Of a stretch of DNA of 64,000 nt, positions 22,074-32,608 are shown piece by piece (positions within the stretch are counted from its first letter, which is position 1; each line of letters begins with the position of its first letter). The notes beneath the pieces are model-generated. The model saw nothing but the letters and a program-made list of their open reading frames with translations, did not search any database and was not told the DNA's origin. The position numbers and the translations under genes were made by a program. This DNA is from Leptodontidium sp. MPI-SDFR-AT-0119 (lineage: Eukaryota > Ascomycota > Leotiomycetes > Helotiales > Leptodontidiaceae), in contig JAHLEZ010000014.1 in assembly GCA_020726505.1 (NCBI GenBank), forward strand, positions 806,001 to 870,000. Reading direction: 5' to 3'.

Positions 22074-23046
22074 ATGGATCCCGAGCAGAGACAGAAGATT
22101 ATTAACAATAATCGCTCGTTGAGGAATATCAAGAATGTATGTCTTCCTTTTTCGCAAGAAGTTTGGGGTGGGATGGAGAGGGCGGGGGGATGGCTGGTGG
22201 ATTGCTTGACTTCTGGTTTCTTTCGCCAGGGCTATGCTAATTATCTTTCTCACGCAGGAACTCGAAAGCCTCGCCGAACATGGAGCTATCAGCGATGAGG
22301 TCTACGACACTATCATGAGTGCTCTTCCTGCGGAATCCTCCCTCGGTGGTTCTGCTCGCAGCAACCCTACACCCGTTCAAGCCCAAGCTCCAGCTCCAGC
22401 ACCTGCTCCAACCAACGCTTTCAATAACATGCGTCTTAATGACCCTCCACCACCAGCATATACCACACCTGCCGCTCCCTCTCTCCCCAACCGTGCCCCC
22501 TCTGCTCCTCCTGCAAAGCCCGAGATTGCCCGTGCTACGGCATTGTATAGATACGCGGAGCCAGATGACTGTACATTCGAGCCTGGTGACCAGATCGCTG
22601 TACATGAATACATGAAGTAAGTCCTCCCTCCAGGCTCCCTACAAAGTCTCAGAACGCACAACTAACCCATCTCCAGCAACGACTGGTGGCTCGGCCGCAA
22701 CCTGCGCACAGGCAAAGAAGGAGTCTTCCCCGTAACCTACGTCCAAATCGTCCAACCACAAGGACCACCAACCATGCATGGCGCCTACGGCAACGAGAAG
22801 GCAAACTACAACAACGCATACCCAGGCCAATATCAACCACAACAGCAACGAGACAATGGTCCACCACCCCCCGGTCCAAGCAACCCATACAACAGCTCCG
22901 TCCCACCCATGGCCATTGCCGAGGAACCAAGTAAGCCAGGTAAGGGCCAGGAGATGGGTAAGAAGTTCGGGAAGAAATTGGGGAATGCGGCGATCTTTGG
23001 TGCGGGTGCGACGATTGGTGGGAATATTGTTAATAGCATCTTTTAG
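22074..23046 (+). CDS. LSB1/LSB3-type SH3 domain protein
   Basis: Exons 22074-22136, 22258-22616 and 22677-23046; introns 22137-22257 and 22617-22676 are GT-AG with closing phases. Product 263 aa from ATG 22074. Residues 8-45 (QKIINNNRSLRNIKN, then ELESLAEHGAISDEVYD) match the N-terminal helix of yeast Lsb1/Pin3 relatives. A Pro/Ala linker with PPPPAY precedes the SH3 domain at about residues 113-167 (ATALYRYAEPDDCTFEPGD, NDWWLGRN, GVFPVTYV). The tail is Gln/Asn/Pro-rich and ends in a Gly-rich segment (KLGNAAIFGAGATIGGNIV). Relatives bind Las17/WASP and modulate actin at endocytic sites. The ALYDF motif reads ALYRY here. The upstream sequence is open in the same frame, so the true start may lie further left. 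Confidence 0.88.
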
Positions 23047-23934
23047 ATGTTTGCTTGCTTTACCTTGGTTTGTACTTTGAAAGGACGGAAATGATGTTGA
23101 GAGCAACGAAGCGCAGCTTGGATGGATGGATATGAAAGTGCTTTGATTCTTTCACGAGAGAATCTCGTTTTGGGGCGTTATGGTTTGGTACTTTCTCTTC
23201 TTTCATGTTGCATGATATGTGCATAGAGCTTGAGCTTGAGTGGGCAAGGCTGCTCACGAGGATTCCACTACATCGAAAGGCTTTCTTCATTGTTGAGACT
23301 ACCCTTCATGGTGGCGAGGAAGCTGAAATCTCCTTCAGCTGCATCCTTTTTGGAAACTCTGAAGAGGAGAGGAGTTGGTTGCATGATGATGAGACCGACT
23401 GAGCAGGATGTTGACTGTGGAGTGTTTATAGACTATGAATGCAATTCTTGAGGACCTTATCCTTTCTTTCTATAGAATAAAGATTAAGGAATGTACCTGT
23501 GTTCTTACACAGGCTGGGGTTAGGTCTGGCAGGTCCAGGTGAGAGGTGATGTATTGGCCAATTGCTTTTCCTTCCCCTGAACGCTTTATCAGTGTGTTGT
23601 GGACAGAGGCCAACTAGCCCATCAGCCTCGGTATCCTCTCACCTACTTCATCTTACCTATTGAAATAAATCATCATCAAGCACACTGACTCCCCTCGGAA
23701 GCAACAGCTGGGCTTTTCATAATTCATCATCACGTGGAGATAAATCTATTCGGTTCGGAGTTAAGAGTGTGTGAGAGCGAGGGGTGGGGCTTGAGTCCAC
23801 ACAATCTTAACTCCAAGCCGAATGCGGGAGGTTATCGACGTCAGTGTCAGACTCCACTCGGCACGCGCTAACTTGACCCCTCCTGCCCTCCCCTCCTCAT
23901 CCTCCTCTTTCGGCACTTCAACACTCACTCACCC
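23047..23934. other. Intergenic region with inverted repeat
   Basis: 3' region of the SH3 gene and promoter of the dienelactone hydrolase gene. Short open frames only. The 26-bp inverted repeat is listed separately. Confidence 0.45.
23748..23823. repeat. 26-bp imperfect inverted repeat (hairpin-capable)
   Basis: Arms at 23748-23773 and 23798-23823 pair at 23 of 26 positions around a 24-base loop. The shared core is GGAGTTAAGA flanked by ATTCGG and GTGTG. It lies 111 bp upstream of the first ATG (23935) of the dienelactone hydrolase gene, so a dimeric regulator site, a 5' UTR hairpin or a tiny fold-back element are all possible. Confidence 0.7.
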
Positions 23935-25264
23935 ATGAATGTTCTCAGGACAATACCAAGAACCAAAACAGGAACACGTACCTTCTCGAATTCTATCTTG
24001 AGGATTCAATTGAGACCTTTACTTGTCTATCAATTTCCAGCTTCTTCGAGTTCATTTCAACTATCAATATCGACTTCGAGTCCAAGTCTAATCAGTAGGC
24101 TTACGGTTACAAGCAAGAAAAATAACAGGACATATTCCCAATCCAGCAAAATGGCAGAAGTGCAAGGACAACACGGTCACAGCGCAGCATGCTGTAGTAT
24201 CCCTCCCATTGTCGCGAAGGGGTATCAGGAGAAGGGACGGTATGAGACGATTGGGGGGTTGAAGACTTGTAAGCTACCTCCCTTAGCTCTATTGCCGAGT
24301 TTCTACATATCTATCTTGCCCCTGCCTGGAGGAAGATGCTGATCCGTGGATGTTATGAATAGATGTCACTGGCCCGAAGGATGCGACCAAGGCGTTGCTT
24401 TATATTTTTGATGTGAGTTGCTCTCATTTCTATCATCTATATATGGTTATATCTCCTACTTGCGTTATTTTCTTGTTCTCTTGTTTGCTCGTCTCTCAAC
24501 TCGTTTGGCGCAATTGAGTTCGTTAGTCGGGGAAATTGCTGACTGTAGGATTGATATCTAGATCTTTGGATATTTCCCACAGTCCGTCCAAGGTGCTGAT
24601 ATCCTCGCTACCAGCGACAAGGATAACAAGTATCAAGTCTTCATGCCTGATTGGTTTGAGGGCAAGCCAGCTGACATCTCTTGGTACGTTCCCCCCCCCC
24701 CCCCCCCTTGTTTACCTGCCCACTTCACTGCTACATCAGAAAAGGCGCTCGACGAGAGATTCAGAGACTGATGAACGAGAAGGTACCCACCCAACACCGA
24801 AGAAAAAGGCAAAGCCCTAGGAAACTTTTTCCAAACCACCGGCGCACCCCCCGCAAACCGCCTCCAAAGTCCCCTCCTTCCTGAAGGAAGTCGAGAAAGC
24901 CAACCCCTCTATCAAAACATGGGGCGTAATCGGTTTCTGCTGGGGCGGCAAGATCGTCTCTCTCACCGCCTCTGTAGCAAACACTCCCTTCAAAGCAGCA
25001 GCCGAATGCCACCCTGCGATGGTCGATCCCTCCGATGCCGAAGGCATCAAGATTCCACTTTGCATGCTAGCTAGCAAAGACGAACCAAAGGAGGATGTCG
25101 AGAAGTTCGAGAAGAATCTCAAGGGCGAGAAACATGTTGAGATTTTCGCGGATCAGATTCATGGCTGGATGGCTGCGAGGGCGGATCTAGAGGATGGGAG
25201 GGTTAAGGAGGAGTATGAGAGGGGGTATAGGACGTTGTTGGAGTTCTTTGCGAAGTATTTGTGA
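23935..25264 (+). CDS. Dienelactone hydrolase family protein (AIM2-like), with apparent frameshift
   Basis: Exons 23935-24268, 24363-24412, 24562-24683 and 24783-25264. Introns are GT-AG with matching phases; the third (24684-24782) holds a 17-base C run. The hydrolase core starts at MAEVQGQHGHSAACC (ATG 24151), but the frame is open from ATG 23935 and adds 72 residues rich in Arg/Ser/Thr without acidic residues, like a mitochondrial presequence. The catalytic triad is visible: Cys in GFCWGGK, Asp in LASKDEP, His in IHGWMAAR. Exon 4 changes frame by +1 at the C6 run 24847-24852: before it reads YPPNTEEKGKALGNFF, after it VPSFLKEVEKANPSIKTWG. No GT donor exists to splice this out. It is either a sequencing error or a recent loss-of-function allele. 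Confidence 0.85.
24691..24707 (+). repeat. 17-base C homopolymer inside an intron
   Basis: Uninterrupted C run just after the GTACGTT donor of the third intron of the dienelactone hydrolase gene. Such runs are length-variable and error-prone, which matters for judging the nearby C6 frameshift. Confidence 0.9.
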
Positions 25265-25699
25265 GTGTAAGATGTTCAGTGGTGTTTTGGCAGATTGGCG
25301 GACACTGATGGGGTGGGTGCAGATTTGAGGGGAATGCGAAGCTTTAGCTGCTTGCTTTCTTGCTTGTTATGAGGGGTGGATATGACTGAAACAAAAGGTG
25401 ACAAGATTGAGGATCGATCGCAGCTACACTCATTTCTAGCTCTCACGACAGACAATTCGAATAAGCAATGAATTTCTCTCCCTCGTCTAGCCTCCTTTAA
25501 GACGCTAATTTCTAAGTCAAACAACCCCTCCCCTCCCCCTCCCCCCCCCCCTAAACTCAATCGATCTCATAATATATTCTCAACCCTCCCCTCCCCTCCC
25601 CCCTTCACTCCATGGCACTAGTACAGTACTGTACAACCCCAGCCGAACAACCAACCGTTAAAATCACTGCTCCTGGCTTGCCCAAACCCAAACTCAAAC
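25265..25699. other. Convergent intergenic region
   Basis: Between the 3' ends of the hydrolase and Dabb genes. Contains C-rich runs around 25530-25605; no gene seen. Confidence 0.45.
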
Positions 25700-26416
25700 C
25701 TAGACACCAGCCGCAGCCGAGACCTCAGGGTTGAAATACACAGTCATGATCCCCTCCGAACCAAGCGTTTTGACACCAGCCTATTCGCACACATCAGTCA
25801 GCTCTCTTCCTTCACTCCATTCCATCTCCCTTCTTCCTCCCAACCTTCCCTCCCTTCCCCAATCCTACCACGCTCCTCCCTCTCCTCTCCTCTCCTCTAA
25901 CACTCCTCCCTCACCTCTCATCCACCCCAACCCCAACAGGCCCCCGAAAATCCCAAGACCTAGCGAAGCTCAAACAGACGAGAAAAAGTGCCAGATCGTA
26001 CCTTCAAAGTCTGATGCGCCTCACACTCCGCATCATAGAACTTCATATCCTCCAACGTCCTGAACTCGCTCTTGGCAATGAGCGTGTAGCCCTGGGATCT
26101 GACATCGTCGTGCGCGGGCCCGGCTTCGAGGGAGAGGATGTAGGGTTTGCCGTCCTGTTTGACAAATTAACAACGATGACAGGATTTCTCAGTGATGGTA
26201 GCGTATTGTGTATAGATGGGAGTTGAGAGGGGGGGTTCTTGGGAGGAGGGTAAGAAGAGGGAAGGGGCAAAAAGATGGGCGAGGAGGGAAGGGAGGGAAA
26301 GGGGGGGTAACCTTCTTAGCGGTCTGACTGAGTGTTTTGTATAGACTGAGGAGTTTCTGCTGGTTCTCTTTCGAGGGGATCTTGAACATTGTTACGCGGA
26401 TTGTTTTTGATGCCAT
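25700..26416 (-). CDS. Stress-response A/B barrel (Dabb) domain protein
   Basis: Exons 26416-26312, 26154-26002 and 25780-25700; introns 26311-26155 (GTTACC...AACAG) and 26001-25781 (GTACGA...AATAG), all phase 0. Product 112 aa, the size of a single Dabb domain. The start MASKTIRVTMFKIPS gives the first strand, exon 2 carries KPYILSLEAGPAHDDVRSQG and the helix with ECEAHQTLK, and exon 3 gives the final strand IMTVYFNPEV. Dabb proteins are dimeric ferredoxin-like barrels; some act in stress responses and some as small polyketide cyclases. No substrate or partner can be read from the neighbours. The introns are long and pyrimidine-rich. Confidence 0.85.
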
Positions 26417-27295
26417 GGTTTTGTTTTGCTTGGTTGGTTGCTTGGCTGCTGGTTGCTTCGTTGCTGATTGGCTTCTGGGTACTGTATACGGAACGGAAAA
26501 ATAAGTTTGGGTTTTCTTGATTGTGATTATGATGGATGAGTTTAGTACGTGGAGGTTGGTGTGTTTGGTGTTTGGTGTTGGGATAATGGGTAAAGTGAAA
26601 GGATGTATGGGAATGGAATTGAATTGAATTGGATAGAAAACTTACCTCGGTTTGTAATCTGGTTCTCGAATTCGTGAAGTGGATACTTTTGTTTAGCAAG
26701 CACCTAGGTACGTACCTGGAACTAGATAAGACGGAGGAATTGGCGATGTTGTCCGTGGACTTGGTATTCTGGATTGGTGGACTTTCTTTTCTTAAGGTAG
26801 ATGGATGGAGGGAGGTAAGGAAGAGATGAATGTTTTAGATAGAGAGTGGGATAAATACTTGTGAGACGTAATTTTGTGACAGAGAGGGAGGATTGGTAAG
26901 ACGGGAATGAATGCGGTTGTTGGATTTACTGCACTGATGAGTAAAGGAAATTAACTTCGGCGTCCCACGTAATACATTAGGAACTTGGGAATGAGGGGAG
27001 GGGTTGATGATGATGGCGGGGTCGTGTCCAGGGGTGCGGAAATGCCCGCGGCGAATTACCCCGCTAAAATATTCTGATGCTGGAATGGGACGTTTGGAGA
27101 GGGCTTTTACTACAACACGAACTTAGGGATTTGACTACAGCGTGATTATGTGACGAACCTCTCTTCAGACTTTGGGTTTGAAGCGCGTAAGAAAGTCTTA
27201 TCCAGAATGATTTCACAGCTTTAATAAATTAATTCTAGCAAAGGCTTCAAGACCATTTCCGTCTTTCAAATCTCGCCAAAAGCTATCGGACGGTC
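26417..27295. other. Intergenic region
   Basis: Promoter side of the Dabb gene and 3' side of the GS-HQR gene. No supported gene or repeat. Confidence 0.45.
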
Positions 27296-28383
27296 TTATT
27301 CGGGCAATTCTACCTTTCCAGGTTGTATCTTGCTCCAATCCCTCTCAAAACCACTTTCGACATGAGGTATGGGACCAAGAGGAGTGATGGCTTTTGGGTT
27401 AACACCAGGATGGCTCTTCGTATACTGTGGAAAAGGTCAGCAATGGTAAGTCTCATTACAAAAGCTGCAATAACTCACGTTCTCCTTGATATGCCGAAAG
27501 TCGGTAGTCTCTTTAAATCCGGGTATATTCCAGTACAAGTTCTTCATCCACTCATTCAACAACGGATAATCGTGTCGTATCGTCCCCAAATTACATTTGA
27601 AATGCTGTACATAGACCGCATCGAACCGTATAATCGTAGGATAGAGCCGTAAGTCCAATTCCGTAAGATCTGATCCGAGAACGTACGGCCCACCATTCTT
27701 CGCAAGGATCTGCTCCATTCGATTCAAAGCCCTAAAGACAGGAACGACATTCTTATCGTAAGTCTCCTGATCCGGCGCAAATCCAGCTTTATAAACCCCC
27801 AAATTGAGATCCGCCTGCATCCACGCACCGATCTCATCAATCTCCCCCCTCAATCTCTCGGGATATAAATCAACACTCCTATATTTCTCAGGCAAGATAT
27901 AATTAAACCCTGAATTTAGATTCCGCAGAATCTCCAGACTCTCATTGTTAACTAGCTGGTTCGTCTTCTTGTCCCAGAGAACGGGTACGCTGTACCGCCC
28001 CTTGTAGTCTGGTTTCTCTTTGAAGTATATCTCGTGCAGGTACGTGCTACCGAAGAGGTGGTCTGGTGTCGAGCCTTCGTAGGGGTCGTCTGCGGTGGGG
28101 AATTTCCACCCCGGGTATCCGTTGTCATCGCCTTTAGGGTAGGGTTTTACGATTGAGAGGGAGATGATGTCGGTTAGGCCTTTGAGATGGCGGATGAGGT
28201 TTGCGCGGTGGGCGAAGGGGCAGAAGAGGCCTGGTGGGTGTTAGGATCGTTTTTCTCTGTAGTGATGTTGGAGGGGGGTAGACCTATGTAGAGATGATAT
28301 CGTCCTGCCTCGGGAGGGAATTGTCCGCCTTCTTCTATTTGGCCGTGCCAGGCTCCGTCTTTGAATGTTGATGATGGGGCCAT
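27296..28383 (-). CDS. Glutathionyl-hydroquinone reductase (Xi-class GST, ECM4/GTO type)
   Basis: Exons 28383-28284, 28230-27479 and 27424-27296; introns 28283-28231 and 27478-27425 are GT-AG with closing phases. Product 326 aa, the family norm. The N-terminal thioredoxin fold has the catalytic motif GLFCPFAHRANLIRHLKGL (Cys37), with CPF in place of the more common CPW. Next come PVLWDKKTNQLVNNESLEI, the glutathione-binding Glu-Ser region, and the C-terminal helical domain with GSDLTELDLRLYPTIIRFD. The tail follows the family pattern (YTKSHPGVNP, ITPLGPIPHV). It reduces glutathionyl-hydroquinones, linking it to quinone and aromatic detoxification, in cytosol or peroxisome. Confidence 0.94.
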
Positions 28384-29378
28384 GGAGAGGTGGTTTTGGA
28401 TCTGCGAGGTTCGATTCATGGATTCTTGGACTGTGATACAAGGAATCCAAGGTTGATGTACCTGAACTCGTTGATGTTTGTAATACACGCAAAGTGCGGG
28501 GAAGCCGAAATTCCGGACCTCAGCCTTGCATGCGAGGCTGCGTGTCAGCCGTGTTCAAACATTTGCCTTTTGGGCGAGCAATAATATATATACTTCATTC
28601 TAGACGAAAGAGCTCCGAGAGGTTATGTCTAGGGCATCGTATAGTAGACCGGACGATATACGTCTTCAAATATTCAAGGAACGCTCCAAAAAGATAATAC
28701 TTAAAATTGCTTCTCGTTAATGGTGATCTGGGATACCACTGGATTGAGTTCGAATGGGCCGAGACGTTGGTTTGGGTCGGATGAAGTTGTGATCTCTGTT
28801 ATTTCGGCAGGAAGTTTGAAACCCAACGAGACATCTCCGTCCCCAGCCCGGCGAAGCTTCCATGCCGACAAGACTCGCTTAACATTCAGGGGTGTCAACA
28901 ACAAAAACAGCAGAAAATGGCAACTTCATCCATTGCCGTGCACAGCCATGCTGCTTCATATACAAGAGGATCTTCAACCCTCTTTGGAATTTATAGAAAC
29001 GTTAGCTTCAAATAACGGTTTTCCTATCACTTCCTAGATCTGGTTTTCTAAAGGATGGTTAGGTGGTGCAGGTGATGCTCTGAGCTGGGCGTAGCTCTTT
29101 CCTAATCTGTACCGCTTCTCCAATCTGTCTGCGTTTCAGGCAGACAGCAAAATTCAAATTGCTCGACAGTCTCCTTGAAGGTGAGCTTCTTAAAACGAGA
29201 GGGCTAGTATCTTTCCAACACCGATAGAATTTTAAAACAAAAATTCCTCAACAACGTCAACAACGTCAACTTCATCTCAACGCACCTCAAACTGCAACGA
29301 ACTTGCTCTCTTCTTTTATTGACTAAAGTCTTTTTCGAACACCCACTTTTACAGAGAATCGAAGAGGTGTTGAACAAG
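28384..29378. other. Divergent intergenic region
   Basis: Promoter region of the GS-HQR gene and of the interrupted coiled-coil gene. Short open frames without support. Confidence 0.4.
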
Positions 29379-30400
29379 ATGTGTAAGTTTCACGATAGTT
29401 AGTTTTAGGTTGAGGGAATGCTGAATTATCGAATCTAGCCTCCGATCTCCTGACCGCGCTTGAAGAAGAGCGCCAACGACTACTGAAGGCAAAACGAGAT
29501 GGCAATGCTCACGGCATATATCGTATTCTGATTTAAAGCTCTATTTGCTGACCATAGTTCAATAGCAGCCAAAATTACAGCCGCATACCAAAACACACTC
29601 GCCCAGAAGCACGCCACGTACAGGCAGAAAAGCCGCAGATGCATGTCTCCAACCATTCATAGCTCGATGCTTGATTTTTTGCTAACGTTAGTTGCAGATG
29701 GCAGATGGGTTGACAGCGAAGCTCGGAAGATGGAGGCTAGGTTGGAAAAGAAGCGGAAGCAAATGGAGAGAAACAAGTAGAAGATGGAGATGGGAAGAAA
29801 CACTCACTATGCTGAGGTTGAGAATCGTAAGTCAATCTTTCCCCTTTTCCTGATGTTTTACGGATAGGAAACATATTCTGATGTCTAGAACTAGTCCAAG
29901 CCAGGATCGACAAGACGGAGACAGAGAGAGTTGCGGAAGAGTTACATCTAAACCAAAAGCTGGAAGAGATAGAGCGAGAGATTGCGGTGAACAATTTAAA
30001 TGACGGCGACAGGGCAATTAGGTCTCGAGCTCCATCCCCAGAAACGCATCCTGCAGACAGAGCCATTCTCAATCGAACGGCGCCAATCCCAGAACCAGGT
30101 TTGGTCGGATTCAGGGCTCCATGCAATGCAGCTACCAGACCAGAAACAGCACAGCTTGCTTCGAAAACAACCAGTGAAAGCTGCCCCAAGCCGCCTCCAC
30201 GCAAGATCATTTGGAAAATCAAGTTCAACCCCACCTCAGTCTCAAGTTCCACGATTCCGCCATCTGATCCCACACCTACTACAAAAAAGAAGATCGATAC
30301 ATCACATGGGTATATCTGGGAAGAGTACGACCATTCTGAGGTATTTGAAGAGCCAGATGATCCATACGACGAAGATTACGAACCTCCCACGGACGAATAA
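29379..30400 (+). pseudogene. Coiled-coil protein gene interrupted by in-frame TAG
   Basis: The first exon is only ATGT (29379-29382), then a GTAAGT...ATCTAG intron to 29438. Exon 2 reads SDLLTALEEERQRLLKAKRD. A further exon begins after AATAG near 29571 (AKITAAYQNTLAQKHATYRQ), and a likely GC-AG intron spans 29641-29697 (GCATGT, GCTAAC, TTGCAG). The next exon reads WVDSEARKMEARLEKKRKQM and meets TAG at 29778-29780. The same frame then continues (KMEMGRNTHYAEVEN), splices cleanly (29827-29888) and resumes as LVQARIDKTETERVAEEL, ending at 30400 with an acidic tail (YDEDYEPPTDE). The continuity on both sides argues that TAG is a nonsense change rather than the natural end. Function unknown; charged coiled coil with a Pro-rich, acidic C terminus. 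Confidence 0.5.
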
Positions 30401-31418
30401 GGGGGAGCTATCTGCAAAGGACCAGGGTTATCTTACGATGATATGAGTGGCATGGGGCGTTTTGCGATTGAGATAGGAGGAGCAAGTAATGGATAACGGC
30501 TGGGAGGGCATTCGAGGCTCAGTTTGGTGGTATGTGGTTAGTGGGGAGCGTTTGCGGGATGAAAAAATATTTTGCAATTCATTTCATTGGGTATGAGGGG
30601 GTCAGGGACGTTCTCGTCCTCATTTCTACATACGTCACAAGAAGGCTAGCATCTGATGCTAAACCCTTCGTCTCGGAGAATTAATCTTCTCTAAACACAA
30701 TAGCGCACTACCATGACTGAGAGAATATTCTCACATGCCAGAGTGTCCGCACCTCCAAAAACGCTTTAATTGAACAACACCAAAGCTCTTTTGGTCTTCA
30801 ACCCTGACTTGGATTTTAGATATCCTCCGCCGCGAGATTGTACAGTAATTGTGATCTGTTCTAGTACGCTGCCTTTATTTTCGAGGAACGAGGTACATGG
30901 CGCTTATTGTAAACAGAAGCTCGCTTATGTGTCGGCCACTGGGACCACCTACTTCCATGCCTCACTTTAGAAGCACCCTTTTAAGACTAGCTCATAGTGA
31001 CTATTATAGTCGATTTAGATTATTGTCGAAGTGAGTATACATTGCACTAGAAACCCTTCAAAAATTCCGAACGAGCAGAAGCGGTGAATTGTTGAGCAGT
31101 TCTGCGGAATAGTTGCAAATCAGGCATTCCATTTCTACTGCGACGATGTGCAATCTCTCTAATATCCAACGTTAATTTGAATGCGAAACTACCCAAGAAC
31201 AATAACACAACCGCGCCGTCCTCGAATCTCTCAACCGTTCGCACTATGCTTAGCATAAATGTCGGCGCTGAAGTCCAAACGCCTCGCCATTCGAGAATAA
31301 ATGTGTTTTATTTTCCCTGTGTCTCATTCTAAAATCCAACGCAAAGTCCAACGACAAAATGCAGTATTTTAAATCCAATGCAAGGAAAGATATCATCTGA
31401 AACACAGTTCGTCTTCAA
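30401..31418. other. Convergent intergenic region
   Basis: Only short, unsupported open frames on both strands. No repeat noticed. Confidence 0.45.
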
Positions 31419-32608
31419 TTAGTCCACATACTCCTCGGCAAGAATCATTCTCGAGGACGTCCGTCCGGCGATCATGGGAACCAACTTCTTCCGCTTCTCG
31501 GGAGCATTCGCTTTCGCTGCAAGCTCCTCCAATTCACCATCACTATATTCTTGACGTGGATAATTATGTGCCCAAGAGCGCTTGCGTTTAGGAATTGCGA
31601 CGTACGAGGGGGGCTCGTCATCGAATTCCTCGACGCTATGTCCTCCCTCCTCTCCGTACATCTCACTTCCAGATCCTTCATCCCAGTCAAATTTCTCGGC
31701 TTTAGGTTTATAGATATAAGGACGTTTCTCTCTTCGAACCTCAGTTCTGCCAAGTGGATTGAAGTACTTGTTTGAGATTGGGTTGTTTCCTAAACCGAAT
31801 GTATTTTGAAGACTATATCCAGGGACGTAGACGCTGCGAAGAGATGAGTCGTCGGCAGGAAAATCTTCATCGACATAGCCCGGCTCGGGCTCTCGAGAAA
31901 TCCAATCGAGAGACTCCGTAGGTGTCTTGTACCACCCAGCAGCGACTTGAGCAGAGACTAATGCGATCGTCCTTTGGTCTGGAACTTTGAGTCCCGCCTC
32001 GAGTTCGAATGCGGCGTGCACTTGTGCGGTGGCTTCGGGGTATTTGAAGATTGAGTAATCCATGTTGCCTGATTTCCACCGAAGGAGCAATTCAATTGGA
32101 GTCCAACTTGACCAATTCGAGTAGTCGGACTGTGTCATGGCATGTATCAGTAGTAGTTCGAAAGACAGTAATTGACATTACATTTAATCTTACCTCTTTC
32201 TTAATCTCCAACTCAAGTTCATGAATCCGTTGTTTGTGCATGCCTTTCAGATCTCGGTGCCATTCTCTATGCTCGATCGCGAGCTCGTTGTGACGATCCT
32301 TAGCTATTTCGGGACCATCGGAAAGCAAGTCCCACTCCAGGTACAATTGGTGCTGGTTGTTGGCTGCTTGGATATCCAGGTCATGGATGGCATCTCTGGC
32401 TGCCTTCAAGTTCTCCTTGAGGTTCTTAAGCCTTGGTGCTAGATGAGTATTAGAGTTATAGTTTTACTGGACACTGGGAAGGCTTCTTACAGAAGAAGTC
32501 AAAGCGACTGAGGTTCAGTGTCGGAAAGAGATGCATGGGAGAATATCTCACGCCTTGGGGATTCTTGTAGCTGCCCACAGGGGTTTGTTTTGGCCGAAAG
32601 GGGGCCAT
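31419..32608 (-). CDS. Hypothetical protein, charged
   Basis: Exons 32608-32491, 32438-32194 and 32129-31419. Introns are 32490-32439 (GTAAGA, CATCTAG) and 32193-32130 (GTAAGA, GACACAG), with exact phase closure. Product 357 aa. The N terminus is MAPFRPKQTPVGSYKNPQG; exon 2 is a charged helical region (HRDLKGMHKQRIHELELEIK) likely to form a coiled coil. Exon 3 has a compact segment around WSSWTPIELLLRWKSG and YPEATAQVHAAFELEAGLK, then acidic and basic low-complexity sequence with KRKRSWAHNYPRQEYSD, a possible nuclear signal. I do not recognise the family. No signal peptide or membrane span. Confidence 0.8.

Noticed and set aside
24783..24850. Intron GTACCC...CCTAG to avoid the hydrolase frameshift
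   Set aside because: It would delete the conserved-looking YPPNTEEKGKALGNFF segment, which continues exon 3 perfectly when the acceptor at 24782 is used.
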